From the NCBI GenBank assembly GCA_000697475.1, contig JNEU01000207.1, positions 1-64,000 of the forward strand: a DNA stretch of 64,000 bases, in the 5' to 3' direction. This DNA comes from Lichtheimia corymbifera B2541 (Eukaryota; Mucoromycota; Mucoromycetes; Mucorales; Lichtheimiaceae). Every line of letters begins with the position of its first letter. Position 1 is the first letter of the stretch. Of the stretch, positions 1 through 11,800 are shown in pieces. The notes under the pieces are model-generated. The model was not told the origin of the DNA and did not search any database. It worked only from the letters and a program-made list of their open reading frames with translations. A program made the translations under genes and the position numbers.

Positions 1-330
1 TATGGCATCAAAGTCGGTGTCAATGTCGAGAAGATGAGCAGTCGGTGGATCTTGTTTCACGGTGCGTACTTGATGGTCCAGTCTTGGGAAATCGTGTTGT
101 ATGCCAGGTTCTTGCTTGTGGAGTGGTTCTTCGTATGTCATCCCTCGAAATGGTCGAAAACGGTAAGCATCCGGTAACGTGTCTAATGCGCATTGTCTTG
201 CAAAATGTCCTTCGTTTCCACAGTTGTAGCAAATTACGGGCCTTTCTTCGATATAGTGTTGTCCATAGTATCTTGTATCGTGTCTCGAATAAAAATCGTG
301 TCGTCTGTACATAGTGGATCGAGAAAGCAT
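1..330 (-). CDS. CCHC zinc-knuckle protein, partial (3' end beyond window)
   Basis: On the minus strand a frame open from an ATG at 328-330 (or from an upstream exon joined at the TAG just before it) to the window edge encodes an Arg/Tyr-rich segment followed by CYNCGNEGHFARQC. This is a canonical CX2CX4HX4C zinc knuckle, roughly at residues 35-48. After it comes a polar tail (ALDTLPDAYRF..., then RGMTYEEPLHKQ...). Zinc knuckles of this type bind single-stranded RNA or DNA and occur in RNA-processing factors and in retroelement Gag proteins. The RS/RY-rich lead-in fits either. A longer overlapping frame (20-439) has no recognisable motif. The real start is uncertain, because an in-frame stop lies just upstream and a 5' exon is possible. 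The domain is certain and the gene model is not. Confidence 0.55.
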   Translation of the reverse strand, partial: MLSRSTMYRRHDFYSRHDTRYYGQHYIEERPVICYNCGNEGHFARQCALDTLPDAYRFRPFRGMTYEEPLHKQEPGIQHDFPRLDHQVRTVKQDPPTAHLLDIDTDFDAI

Positions 331-641
331 CAGCTACCAATTGTCGTGCTTCTTTTTGGCGGATATGACCGTAGCCAATAGCAATGACGAATGATAATAA
401 AGAAGTGTTTGTAACGTAAAAGAGATGATGTTTATTCATATGGTGGAATGGGGATATTTATATGAGATAGCTAATGTATAATATGTGGCAAAGTAAAGCT
501 GCGCCTTGCTGCGCATAAGCTACGGATGCTGAGGTGGCTCACCGTGTAACAGAAGTTGATGTCAAAAGAATATTGCTGCGCCAGCGCATAGTACCCCGAC
601 AATCACGTGACCCCAAAACAAAATGAAAAGGAGTAAAAGAA
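331..641. other. Intergenic, upstream of zinc-knuckle gene
   Basis: No convincing coding sequence was seen. The stretch probably holds the promoter, and perhaps a 5' exon, of the minus-strand zinc-knuckle gene, and the 3' flank of the tRNA. A T-run on the minus strand just below 642 can serve as the polymerase III terminator. Confidence 0.4.
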
Positions 642-715
642 TGGTTCAACCCGGGTTCGAACCGGGGACCGCCTGCGTGTGAGGCAGGCGTGATAACCAA
701 CTACACCATTGAACC
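642..715 (-). tRNA. tRNA-Val (anticodon CAC)
   Basis: Read on the minus strand, the sequence folds as a standard cloverleaf. The acceptor GGTTCAA pairs with TTGAACC plus an A discriminator. The D-arm contains GTGTAGTTGGTTATCAC, the anticodon stem CCTGC/GCAGG encloses the loop CTCACAC (anticodon CAC, valine), and the T-arm carries GGTTCGAACC (B box). There is no intron and CCA is not encoded. Length is 74 nt including the discriminator. Confidence 0.95.
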
Positions 716-1309
716 GCTGAAATTGAATTTGCTCGGTGAATAACAGGGGACAAAATTTCCATAACGGAATCAGCCAATCAAAATGCAGGAAAGCGCGTTG
801 AGTTTGAACATGGCATCCTTGGATCATGCAGCATTGATGCTTTTCATCGTTGCTTTCACCATGAAAATACAAAACAATTTACACATGCAGTGACTGATTG
901 CATGCATCATCATTCACCCTGCCTCATCCTGCTTATTTATATGTTATGGTAATCTATTGTATATATTTACAGCAGCAGTATTTGAAAACAAGTCCATCTC
1001 AATATCATCACAGCCATTGTATTTTATTTTGTTTGCAGCAATGAATCAATAATGCTACCATGTTATAAAAGAGTTGCTTAGGATTTAAATAGAGTGAGTG
1101 TATCAACAAGTGGCGGTTTTATTAGGGTGTGTGTATGTATTTCATAATGACCTGGATATAATATATTCATTTAAGCTATATTTATCATGATGTCCTGCCA
1201 CGTGAAATGATCAATGCATTGTGCATGTTGTGTCCATTATGCAATAAAAATGGCAGGTTGGAAGAAATAGAAGCGCTCGGTCTTATGCTTGTTCAAGATC
1301 CTTGTCGAC
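716..1309. other. Intergenic between tRNA-Val and MutL homologue
   Basis: AT-rich sequence with short open frames only. No domain or RNA fold was recognised. It presumably holds the promoter of the downstream MutL gene. Confidence 0.4.
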
Positions 1310-4300
1310 ATGGACTCCTCGACATCGCCCCGCTCGATTCAAGCGCTCGACCAAGTTACGGTTCGCAATCTCCACTCGGGTCAAGCCATTGTCGACATTG
1401 AAACCATTGTCAAAGAATTGGTCGAGTATGTTTTGCTTTATTCTCGTCATGGAACGTGAGCTGACAAGCTATTGGAATCAGAAACTCTCTCGACGCGAAT
1501 GCAACCAGTATCGACATCAAGCTGGTGAACAAAGGACTGAAGCTGATCCAGGCAAGTCGCCATTAATGCAAGGCGATTCATAAGCAAAGAAAGGGGTTCC
1601 AACTGACTGGTATTGCCACAGGTCAAAGATAACGGCAATGGTATCAGTGAAAGCGACCGTGCTTGCATGGCTGTACGTTACTGCACATCAAAGATATCCA
1701 CATTCCAAGATATTGACAAGCTTACAACCTTTGGATTTAGAGGTATTTTGGTATATGTGTTTACACGATGATATGTTAACTGCCAACCAATATATCATAG
1801 GTGAGGCACTCAATTCCATCAATGACATTGCGGAGAGCATGCAGATCACCACCAAAACGATCCATGACACTATTGCAAAGGAATATCAACTCGACCAACG
1901 TGGATACGTGCAAAGGTAGAACCTTGAATATGCATTGGGGATGCATAAAAGCTAATTATTATTCTACCAGTGAAAAGCCTTCTGCTGCAATATCAAAGTC
2001 GGGCACAATGGTGGCAGTGTATCATCCCTTTTCCAGTTTGCCGGTTAGACGACAGGTGACGACGCATGGTTGACTTTTTTTATTCATGCATGGCAATTAA
2101 TTCATTCTCAATTTGTATTAACAGGTTGCACAAAAAGGGTCCACTGGATTTGCAAAGAAGGTGCAAGAATTGGCAATCAAATACAGTATCGCATATCCCA
2201 GTGTACGCTTTGCTTTGGTTCAAGTATCGGATTCGGTGTCTCACAAGAAAGAGCCTGCCTGGATCAAGCCAATGACATCATGTTTGCAAGAGGCTATTGC
2301 TTATATCTTTGGTACTCGACTTGCTTCCATGTTGGAATATTGTACTCGTGCAGATGATACAGTGACACTGGAATGCTTATTTCCAAAAGCAAAATCAGGT
2401 ATGGGGAGAGGTGTATTACAACACATACATCCATAGGCGGTTACTAAGATCATCATGACAGACCCATCTATCGTGAATAAAGGCGATCGTATATATGTGT
2501 TTGTGAACAAGCGACCCATCAATTATGCGCGATCTGAACTCAAGGAGATGGTCTCTATTATAAGGAAGCGATATCAACAAGCAGCTGCGTTGAGTGATGG
2601 TATATATATTTGTGGATAAGGATCAGGATTAAAAGACAAATACTCATCATGGATTTCATCATTAGGAGCACCATCGTCTTCATGCAATCCATTCATGTAT
2701 ATTGACATTCAATTAAACGCCGATCAATATGATGGTAAGTCAATGGGATGAGGATGGCATTGTACATTTATCTAATCGTGAAATGTATGATAGTCAATGT
2801 GGAACCCGGTAAAACTGCAGTCATGTTACATCACAAGGAGAACATTATCAACCTTGTTACGGAGTTGATGGATCAGTTCTATGGTGCTCCTATTGATAAG
2901 CTTTTGGATCGTGCGTCGAATCAACCATCATCAAGCAACATAGATCCGCTGTAAGTAATAGTTTCACAAAAGAAGGCATATATGTACCCCATTTTCTTAT
3001 CGTGGCTCACAGCAGGGAACAAAGCAAAGGTGTGGAATCTCCTAATCGTCCAAATAATCCGGATGTTTCGTAAGTAACGAGCAAAACAAATGCAAGCATC
3101 TTTTTACTTATGATATATCATAGCGAACTCGATGAGCTTATTGAATCTCCCGATATCGATGAAAGTGCTTCAAATCATGCAAGCGATTCCATTCAATCAA
3201 CCCCAAGCCCGCGTGCTGAGGAGAATAACAGCAATGATGGTGGTGACATGTTGGTTGACAGTGATGAGGATGATACTCTGAGATCTTCAGGTAATTGGAA
3301 ATACAGCATGTTTAGCCAGGATAGCGACAATGATGATGGTGAAGAGGATCAGCTGCTACCTGACGATGAGGAAGAAACAGCAGACGAACCACGCAGAGTA
3401 CCAACACTTTCAGAATGGCTTGAATCAGCAGGGCCACCAACATCATCCATGGTTGCCAAAGAACAGGATACACCAATGCAAATATCATCTTCTATCCAGC
3501 ATATACCCAACGAGATAGATCAACATGTACAAACGCCTGTCAGATTACGAGCATCATCAGTGGAATCACATCCAGCTCAGTCTCATGATCAGCCTATGCA
3601 ACCTGAAGGTCAACAACGAGGACGGTCAGTACCACCTTTTATATCCAATGATATGGATTGGCAGTTGGAACCATCTTATGCGAGGAATACCATACCAGCA
3701 ACGATATCATCTCAGCCTCATCATTGGGTATCGCCTAATATCCTTACTTCATCACCTCCACTTGAGCGACCATCAACTTCTACCACTGCAAGAGAACGAC
3801 CACTTGGCACACAACAGCCGACTTTATATGACATGTTTCGATCACAACCTTCACACACACATCGATCCTCCTCCTCCAATATCACATCATCAAGAAGTAT
3901 ACCAACGGCACCATTACCATCAGCATCCAATTCACCAAAAGCATCACATCAGCATACCCAAGCTACAGCCTCTTCCAATATTGAACAAGTACCAAATACC
4001 TCAATCACTTCTCAACCATCAGCAATTGTACCTGACATTTCGAATTCCATTACTCCAACACGAGGCTCTCCGCCTGCATCCGACATGATGCGAAAGCGAC
4101 AACGACTGATCAACTTTGAGGAACAACAAAAACACGACCAGCAGCAGCTTACAGCTACGCTCAATCTTGAATCGAATGTGGATTGTGACAAGGAAAAGAT
4201 CCAGAAGACTTATCACCTACGTTTTGCAGGTTTATCTGGCCTCGACCACAGATCATTTGGTGACCCGCCTCTTTTCTCATCACGACCATCCGATCATGAC

Positions 4301-5206
4301 ACTGACTGGCACATTCATCGCTTGGATCAAGGATTTATATTGTATACCCGTAATGCGAAACACCAGGACGCCCTCGGAGATGTTGCTTATGAGATAGGCA
4401 TCGTTGATCTAGCAAGGTAAAAAGAAGATGGATGAATGGATTGTAGATAACATGGGATTATTAATCCATGCATGTATGGTACAGGGCAAGCATGCTGTAT
4501 GCATTTGACTGCTTGATGAGGAACAAAAAGCTGATTGCAAAGAAAGGATTGGAAAAGAGCATTCAAGTGACTATCAGGTATGTTCCTAGTAGCAGATTGT
4601 GATGTGGATGGCATTATCTAATATGGGGCTCCAAGTCAGGAAGACCCTGTGTATTCTATTATACCCGAATTGAAAAGCTATGAAAAGCATGGAGTGGATG
4701 AGGATGGACAACCACGGTTATATCACAGAGTTACCGATGATCGTATCGTTGCCAATGGCTTCCAGATACAATGGCGACGAGAACAAGAGACAGCTGAGAT
4801 TATCCTGCAAATCATCTGCATATATGACTTTGGATCAACTCTCAAGTACGATGTCAGCGATTTACGTGAACTATTGCTTGTTATTCAACAACAACAGCAA
4901 TATCAATTACCAGCATACGACGAGGAACGACAAGATTTCAGTATGATGCGACCCAAGAAGGTGATTACATATCTACATCGAGTTGCAGCGCTTCCTCAAG
5001 CACCTGAACGACAAGCAAGTGACGTTGAAGTTGTCAAGCATCTTTTCAGTAATGGACGTTTGGTTTGGAGAAAGGAGAAGGATGCCAATTGTGAATACCA
5101 GGTTGCTTACGAACGTATCGAGGATGATCAAGCTGTGGATGATGCCATGGAAAAGCCGTCAGCACCAATTGCATATATAGCCTATCACATGTTCCCATCC
5201 GATTGA
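1310..5206 (+). CDS. MLH2: MutL homologue of the MLH2/human-PMS1 type (mismatch repair)
   Basis: Thirteen exons give 1,051 aa: 1310-1425, 1482-1551, 1622-1742, 1801-1915, 1971-2055, 2125-2398, 2462-2599, 2666-2734, 2794-2950, 3016-3069, 3124-4416, 4485-4577, 4636-5206. The N-terminus is a GHKL ATPase: VKELVENSLDANATS (catalytic Glu near residue 36, Mg-binding Asn 40), DNGNGI (65-70) and TFGFRGEAL (99-107), followed by the MutL transducer domain ending in VNVEPGKTAVMLHHKENI. A long acidic, Ser/Thr/Gln-rich linker joins it to a C-terminal dimerisation-like region. That region lacks the DQHAxxExxxxE endonuclease motif, with IGIVDLARASMLYAF at the equivalent place. Such proteins pair with MLH1 and act as accessory mismatch-repair factors without nicking. 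The N-terminus resembles human PMS1 more than PMS2. Intron 2 is GC-AG (CAG|GCAAGT). The name MLH2 avoids confusion with yeast Pms1, which is human PMS2. Confidence 0.9.
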
Positions 5207-5387
5207 ATATTCCACACACTAGCAGATAGCTTCCAATAAAATGAACGAGTGCTTTATGTCAAGCTTAGATGGTAATTGGTAGCTCTCATGAATGTCAAGG
5301 GTGCATGTGTTTAATTATAGTAATGCAACAGAGGAAGGGGGACAAAGAAATATTATACTTTGGGTACGTTGTAAACTATAGCCAGAA

Positions 5388-6173
5388 TTATCGTACATAT
5401 TTGACGTGGCCTTTGTTTGCTCTTTTCTCCAACTTGGCTTGACGCTTAGATTTTCCAGCAGACGATTCAGCTTCGGTTGATGGTGATGAGCTTCCTTTCA
5501 AGTAGTTCAAAAGCATAGGGCCGAGCTTGTATGCAGCGTATCCAGGGATCTATTTCATCCATTCAATCCACTATTCTTTATATCCACCACCATATCACTC
5601 GTAACAAGCTTACCACAAGAAAAGTGTACCAAAACTTGCTCGATACAAATGCCACCATCACCTGAGTGAACCATGTTACGTAGATGATATCAAACATGTA
5701 CCTATAGCATGAGATCAGACACATCATGCGATAGAGACATCACTTTTTCCCCAACACTTCCTCATCCAACTTACGCTGTCAATCCTTCGGCATTCATATC
5801 TTCGCCCGGAGAAATCAATGTACCAGTAGCATCATACCTTGGACGACCCGTCGATTCGAGTGTGCTGTACATGAACATGGAAACACCGGAAGTGAGAACA
5901 TAGAGCACCATTTGACCAGTATAGAATGTATTCCAGTGATATACAACACGCCAGAGAATAAAGCAAAGCTACAATAACAGGAAAAAAGTTAATGATCAGG
6001 CCAAGTTCTAGTCAATGGCAAGATCGCTTACATGGACCACCATGAATCCCTTGCGTAGATTGTCCAAGGTGCGCGTGTTAGCAATAGCTTGCTTTTTAGC
6101 AGAAGAATTGGCCTAACAGCATTACAAGTTAATACCCAAGAATAATAAAAGACAAATAGGTGGTGCTTACCAT
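5388..6173 (-). CDS. SND2: SND2/TMEM208-family ER membrane protein
   Basis: Five coding exons read downward give 175 aa: 6173-6171, 6112-6032, 5968-5775, 5701-5614, 5549-5388. The protein begins MANSSAKKQAIANTRTLDNL, has hydrophobic segments around LCFILWRVVYHW, MVLYVLTSGVSMFMY and the IIYVTWFTQVMVAFV region, contains GEDMNAEGLTAY, and ends in a basic tail (KSKRQAKLEKRANKGH). Length and layout match TMEM208/Snd2 (human 173 aa). This ER membrane protein acts in the SRP-independent targeting route for membrane and tail-anchored proteins. The first coding exon is only the ATG, directly followed by the splice donor GTAAGC. Without splicing, the frame stops after 16 codons. It converges on the MutL gene with 181 bp between them. 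Confidence 0.85.
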
Positions 6174-6999
6174 TGTGTGTGTGTGTGAAAAGTAGAATGC
6201 AATGGAAGGCCAAGATGCTTTCTCGTTGCCCTTTTATCTGTGAGGAAGAGCTGTGTGATATAAAGAGCCTCTCCGCTGGCTCTTGCATTGACCAATCCAA
6301 GGTCCTTTCCCAGGTACAAAACATCCATCCATGTGGCACAATGATAAGTGTCTACGAAAAAGTGGATCGCACAGTAACCATTCACAGTTTCCATGGATAA
6401 AGATGAGGGTCATCACCGTGGTATCTGGAAATAATAGACATGCTAGATCCACCGATGGATGATGAAAGCGGAATCCATTGCCCTTATCTTAATAGTTGCT
6501 ATGACTTGGTTGCCATGGCACCAAGCTAAATATACTCTAATTGGTACAAGGGATGTTCTTTAAGAATGAACGTATGTGATAAGATACCCAAGTCAGCACG
6601 TGCTTTTGGCAGCCGCCGATTAGACAGATAACCTCATTCATCTTAGGAGCGTTTATTTGCTTATATACCATTTGTCAATACCATACCATAGGCATGTAGT
6701 TATAGCTCCAGTATCTCAGCAACGCACTCGAGCTGTATGTATGATATAGACGAGCTAATTTGTTCATATAATCGGCTGCTGGCTAATACAGATCAACATC
6801 TTTTAAATGAAACAGTCAATGGTTCGAGGAATACAAAGTACTTTTTTTTTTATTATGAAACTATGGGTATGTGATGTACATAGGGTCAATGTAACTTGGG
6901 AAAAAGGGGGAAGGAACAATGTTGTCAAATCCATGCAGCTGCACCTCAAACAGACCTGAAACTACGTTTCCGATAAAAATATTTTTGCTCTTCTCCCTT
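6174..6999. other. Divergent intergenic region between SND2 and TRM11
   Basis: About 0.8 kb between two divergent starts. It contains a T-run near 6842-6852 and no supported gene, so it is a likely bidirectional promoter region. Confidence 0.4.
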
Positions 7000-8823
7000 A
7001 TGCACACCTACCTGATCCAGTTTGCCCAGGTAATGATGTCTTTTAGCCATAACCACGCTACAATCCACAGCGATCTAACAAGCAGCGTACTTAGTTCCAC
7101 GAGGACTTTCGACTACCCGAACTCAAATCGCTTGCTCGACTTGAACGAGTGCGCTTGGAATGCAATGACAGCGAATACAAACTCGATGTAAGATCTTCAA
7201 GACCCACCACCGAGTCATATGACTGACGTGTGTGTATGTATAGAACCCTTTCTTCAAGATCCAGCTTGAAAGCGACGAGGATGCTCGGAAACTAGTGAAG
7301 CGGGCGATTTTGATCAAGTAAGTAAATGGATCCATTCAATATACCACATAACTAACCATGATATAGGAATATTTATGAATTGTGGGGTGAAGGCGAGACC
7401 TATGAGCAAGTACATGAGCAAGTCAAGTCAAATCCTGAGCGCTGGCCGCAGTATCAAGATGTATCTTTTAAGTTCGTTGTTTCTGCATTCAATTCGACGA
7501 TCAGCAAAGAAGATCAATTATCCATCATCAACTCTTTCAGCTATCTCGGCTTTGAAGGTCCTATCGATATGAAGAACGCCTCAGTCCAATTTGCTGTGCA
7601 TGAAGATTATGGATCAACACAATACGTACCTGGTATGACACCTGTACGCGAACACATTTATATGGGTCGTCTTGTCGCTCCTGGCAGCCGTGATCTTGTC
7701 AACACTTACAATCTCAAGAAGCGCAATTATCTCGGTACAACATCCATGGATGCAGAATTGTCCCTTGTGATGGCCAATCAAGCTCTTGCGGCTTCGGGCA
7801 AATTGGTCTATGATCCATTTGTTGGCACGGGTAGCTTTTTATTCACATGCGCTCATTTTGGTGCCTATACTTTGGGATCGGATATCGATGGTCGACAGAT
7901 CCGTGGCAAAGGTGAAGGAAAGAGTGTCAAGGCCAATGTCGAACAATATCAACTTCAAGGCCGTGTGCTTGATTCCTTGGTGTTTGATGTATGCCATCAT
8001 CCATGGCGTACCGACGCTTGGTTGGATGCTATTGTAACAGGTAAGAGAACTGACGTTGGATCAAGCTAGTAGCCAACCCTGACTAATGGTTGATTATATT
8101 TATAGATCGTAAGTTATTGTGGTGATGCATGAGGAGAGAGTGAGGAGAAAAAGGTAACTGATGACATTGAATCATAGCACCCTATGGAGTACGTGCTGGT
8201 GCCAAGACATTAGGTAGAAGAGAAAACTCCAAATTACCACTGGCATTGCGAACATATGAAGGCCAACCAATGCACACGCAAGTATATATTTATATACATA
8301 CATTTTTCAATGAAGCTAATACATGGATATATTTCTATAGTCGAGAAGATTATTATCCTCCTACCAAGCCATATGAAATGTCTGAAGTTGTCAGCGATCT
8401 ACTCAATTTCGCAGCAAAGCACTTGAGGATAGGCGGTCGTCTTGTTTATTGGTTGCCTACCGTGGTGGATGAGTGAGTGCATATATATCCTCAAGCCGTC
8501 GTAATATCTAACATCTCTTTACTTCTAGATATGCAAGCACAGATATTCCCAAGCATCCAAGCATGGTCATGATCTCCAACAGCGAACAAAACTTTGGCCA
8601 ATGGGCTCGACGACTAATTACTATGGAAAAGACCCGTGAGTGGACTTCTGAGGTGCACCTCGAGCAAGTGGAAGACGAAAAGCGACCAGGCCATTATCTT
8701 TTCCGTGAAAAGGTAAACAAGAATGAAATGCTTTTTATGTAATGAAAAGATGAGTCTAATATGCAAATATAGTATTTCAGCTTTGGAAAGGAAGAGGAAG
8801 GGAATGGTGAATCCACTGCTTAG
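7000..8823 (+). CDS. TRM11: tRNA (guanine(10)-N2)-methyltransferase catalytic subunit Trm11
   Basis: Nine exons give 446 aa: 7000-7029, 7095-7187, 7244-7317, 7367-8040, 8106-8108, 8178-8277, 8341-8472, 8529-8712, 8773-8823. Trm11 with Trm112 makes m2G10 in tRNA, using SAM. The N-terminus MHTYLIQFAQ/FHEDFRLPELKSLARL and NIYELWGEGETYE match the family's THUMP-associated region. KLVYDPFVGTGSFLF is the SAM-binding motif I and DPPYGVRAGAKTLG the catalytic motif IV. The D and first P of DPPY are created only by including the 3-nt exon at 8106-8108. The intron after 8277 is GC-AG (AC|GCAAGT). The stop TAG overlaps the stop of UTP10 on the other strand. Confidence 0.93.
8106..8108 (+). other. TRM11: 3-nt microexon of TRM11
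   Basis: The upstream exon ends ...GTA ACA G at 8040, followed by GTAAGA...TTATAG (8041-8105). Then come the bases ATC, and then GTAAGT...CATAG (8109-8177) before CACCCTATGGA. Joined, G+AT and C+CA read GAT CCA CCC TAT GGA, which is D-P-P-Y-G. Skipping the three bases keeps the frame but gives A-P-Y-G, losing the catalytic Asp. Each flanking intron has its own donor, acceptor and branch-like sequence (GACTAAT; AACTGAT). Confidence 0.85.
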
Positions 8824-11800
8824 ATAAAGAACTTGTCCAAGGACTCGCCAAGATGGACCTCGATTTGGGCATTGACTTGTTGTACCAGTTTTTCCACACG
8901 AGGATCGTCGTCTAGAATAGAATTGCATTAATATTCCATTTGTATAAAACTCTATTTTTTGCCATTTACCTTCCATGAGTTCGGCCAAGAATGAAATGCT
9001 TTCTGCAAGGAACAAAAGCCATTCTTCACCGAGACGAACATAAAACTCTTCGAGACATTTGAGTGCTGCCAAACGAATTTCGGGAGAGTCTTCGCGTGTC
9101 TTCATAAGCACCTTGTGATTCATGGGCTTCCAAAGAGTATCGTTCGACACTGTTACTGCCATTTGACCCAAGCATGGTACCAAATAAGTGGTCATACGCG
9201 TCATGAACTGATCGGGTGTCTCATCACTGCCCATCACCGACATTTGGTTGATAACAGGATCCAAAATCTTGTCAAACTTGCTGGCGTTCCAAAGGTTGTC
9301 ATTGTCATACAAGAAAGACTTGGACAAGGATGACATGATATGATTCCAAAGTACGCTGGGTTCCTCGGTTGCTTGAAGGCGTGTAATCACATCATCAATG
9401 ACATAATTGTAATAAGGAGCAAAGATTGACTTGAGACGTCCCAACAGAGAATCCACAAGCTTGTAGAAGAAAATCACACGCTTCTCATAGCCTTCTTCAG
9501 CCTTGGCTTCAGCAAGTTCCATGAGTGCCCAATCGACCACCTTGAGGAATAAGGGCTTGAACAATGTTTCATTCAACTTCATGACAAGATCCAAGAACAC
9601 CGAAATGGTTGCATCCTCCAATTCATCCGTCACAGCATCATCAAAGTGGTTTTGGCGACGAATATCAAATGCCAACAAAAAGAACTTGAACAACTGCTTG
9701 TAATGGGATGTCATAACTTCACGAGTGGTGTTGCGGATGATATCGGCGATCAATGAGAGCAATGCAAGAATGGACTATATAACAGCTAGCGTTAGAAAAC
9801 ACCATATTCCATGTTGATAATATATGACGCTTACCTTGCGGCCATATTTGACCACAGTCTCGTAGCATGCAAAGACGGGAGTCAGCAACACACGAGGTGG
9901 AATGGAAGCGGCCATGGTAGTCAAGACTTCAGTTGCCTTTTGCTCAGCAAGTGTTCTCTGCATATCATTTTCATCGTGCTCGTGAATGGAAGGTGATAAC
10001 AACGAATCGAGTAGCTTGGGCAAATAGGGGCTCATGAAATGGGGCAATTGGGCCACGATTGTTCCGATGCTACCAACCACAGCAAGGCGCAACATTTGAC
10101 TGGGCTTCTCAGCTTGCACATTCTTGACCAAGATATCAAGTACGACTGGCATGAACTTGGGCAAATGAGGCACCGAACGTGGACCAATCTCTTGGCTAGA
10201 ATGAAAGAAAAATAGAGTTAATTGACAGGTGTATAAGCAAACAAACCGAAAATAGAAATACATACATGATGACAGCCAAGCATGATAAGCTGGTAATTTT
10301 GACTTGAGTGTTGGCCAATTGCAAGCATTGAGCGCCCAAAATGGTAGGCAATGCGTCGACGAATGCAGCAGGATGGACGTTACCCAAGATACTGGTTAAT
10401 GACGAGATGCACATAAGGGCGGATTGCTTATTGATGGCGCTATCTTCTTCGCTGCTCATCTTGGATTCGTTCTCAATCACTGCAGTGAATTCCTTGACCA
10501 TGTTGACGAGCAATTGTTCCTCATCCTCATCAGCCACCTCAAACATGTTGATACGCTCATTAAAGAGATTCATAGCCTTGCGACGAATAGCCGTTTCTTG
10601 ATGCTTGATGAGGTGAGTCACCACCTTGACAAATGCATCCAAAGGCAACAAGCCATTGACCTTATCCAGGACATCGAAAACAACCTTGAGAATGTTACGC
10701 CAAAACTTGGTGATGCTGATCTTGGCACCTTCAGAGACGCCGTATTCATCACGGAAAGATGCAAAGTATGAGACCAACTTGAGCAAGATTTCCACCGTCT
10801 CAAGATACAAGTCAAAGTTGATATTGTCTTGTTCATCCATGATCTTGGTCAAGAATCCACGTGATCCGAGCAACAAGTCGACATAGCTCATAACCAGCAA
10901 CTTGTATCGACGCAATTCCTTGGCATTGTGCTCGTTGATATCGAAGATGGTTTGTTCAGCTTGCATGTCCACATCACCATCTTCAGCCTTGTCGTTGGGC
11001 AAAGCGAGTAAACCAAGCAACAAAGAGTTGACAGCCTTGATCTGAGTCGTGGTGCTGAATTGCTGACTGAGCATTTGGCTAAACACAGCAACCGATTCAT
11101 CATCCTCCTTATCAACACGATTGGCGTATTTCTCAAGCAACAATGAAATGATGGCGTAAAGGAATTCATCTTCTCCCATGGTGCGTACAAGAACAGTAAA
11201 CAATGGCAAGCGGCGATGCTTGGGAATATGGAACAAGGCACCGACAAAGACCTTGATGATAGGTTTGACTTGCAATGCCATGGCTATATTATCGGGATTC
11301 TTACGACGGCTTGATTCAACCATAGGTGGAATGATCTTTTCAAGTGTTTGTTGAATAACCTGGAAGCTGTAGTTGTCATCTTGGCGAAGCACATTGGCGC
11401 CCATGAATGTAAATACGGCCATAATGTTGTTCAAAACGCTCTCTGGATACAACGATGCAATGGTGGCCATGAGCAACAAGGCTTGGTTGTGCGTTTGTGG
11501 ATTGCCAGTAGTGCGGATACATTGCACAACCACATCGACACGTAGAATGGATTCTTGCACTTGAAGGTTTTGGTCCTTGACTGAGCGGATGATACGGGTC
11601 AAGGATGACATGATCAGCTGGCTGATATATTCGAGAGAAACAGGAGCATCACGCAAATCGGCATTGATCATGGCTGCAAGCACATCAAACAAGGGCTTGA
11701 TCAATGCAGCATTGTTGTTGATGGTGATGGATTCAATAAGCTCAAGCAAAGTAACCAACTCGTACAAGTCAACGGAAGGCGAAGGCGTCTTAGCAACATC

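Noticed and set aside
20..439. 139-codon minus-strand open frame overlapping the zinc-knuckle gene
   Set aside because: It has no motif. The CCHC knuckle is in a different frame of the same strand, so this longer frame is a shadow.
8041..8177. Single long intron in TRM11 skipping the ATC microexon
   Set aside because: It keeps frame but gives APYG in place of DPPYG, destroying the catalytic motif. The two internal splice sites are both good matches to consensus.
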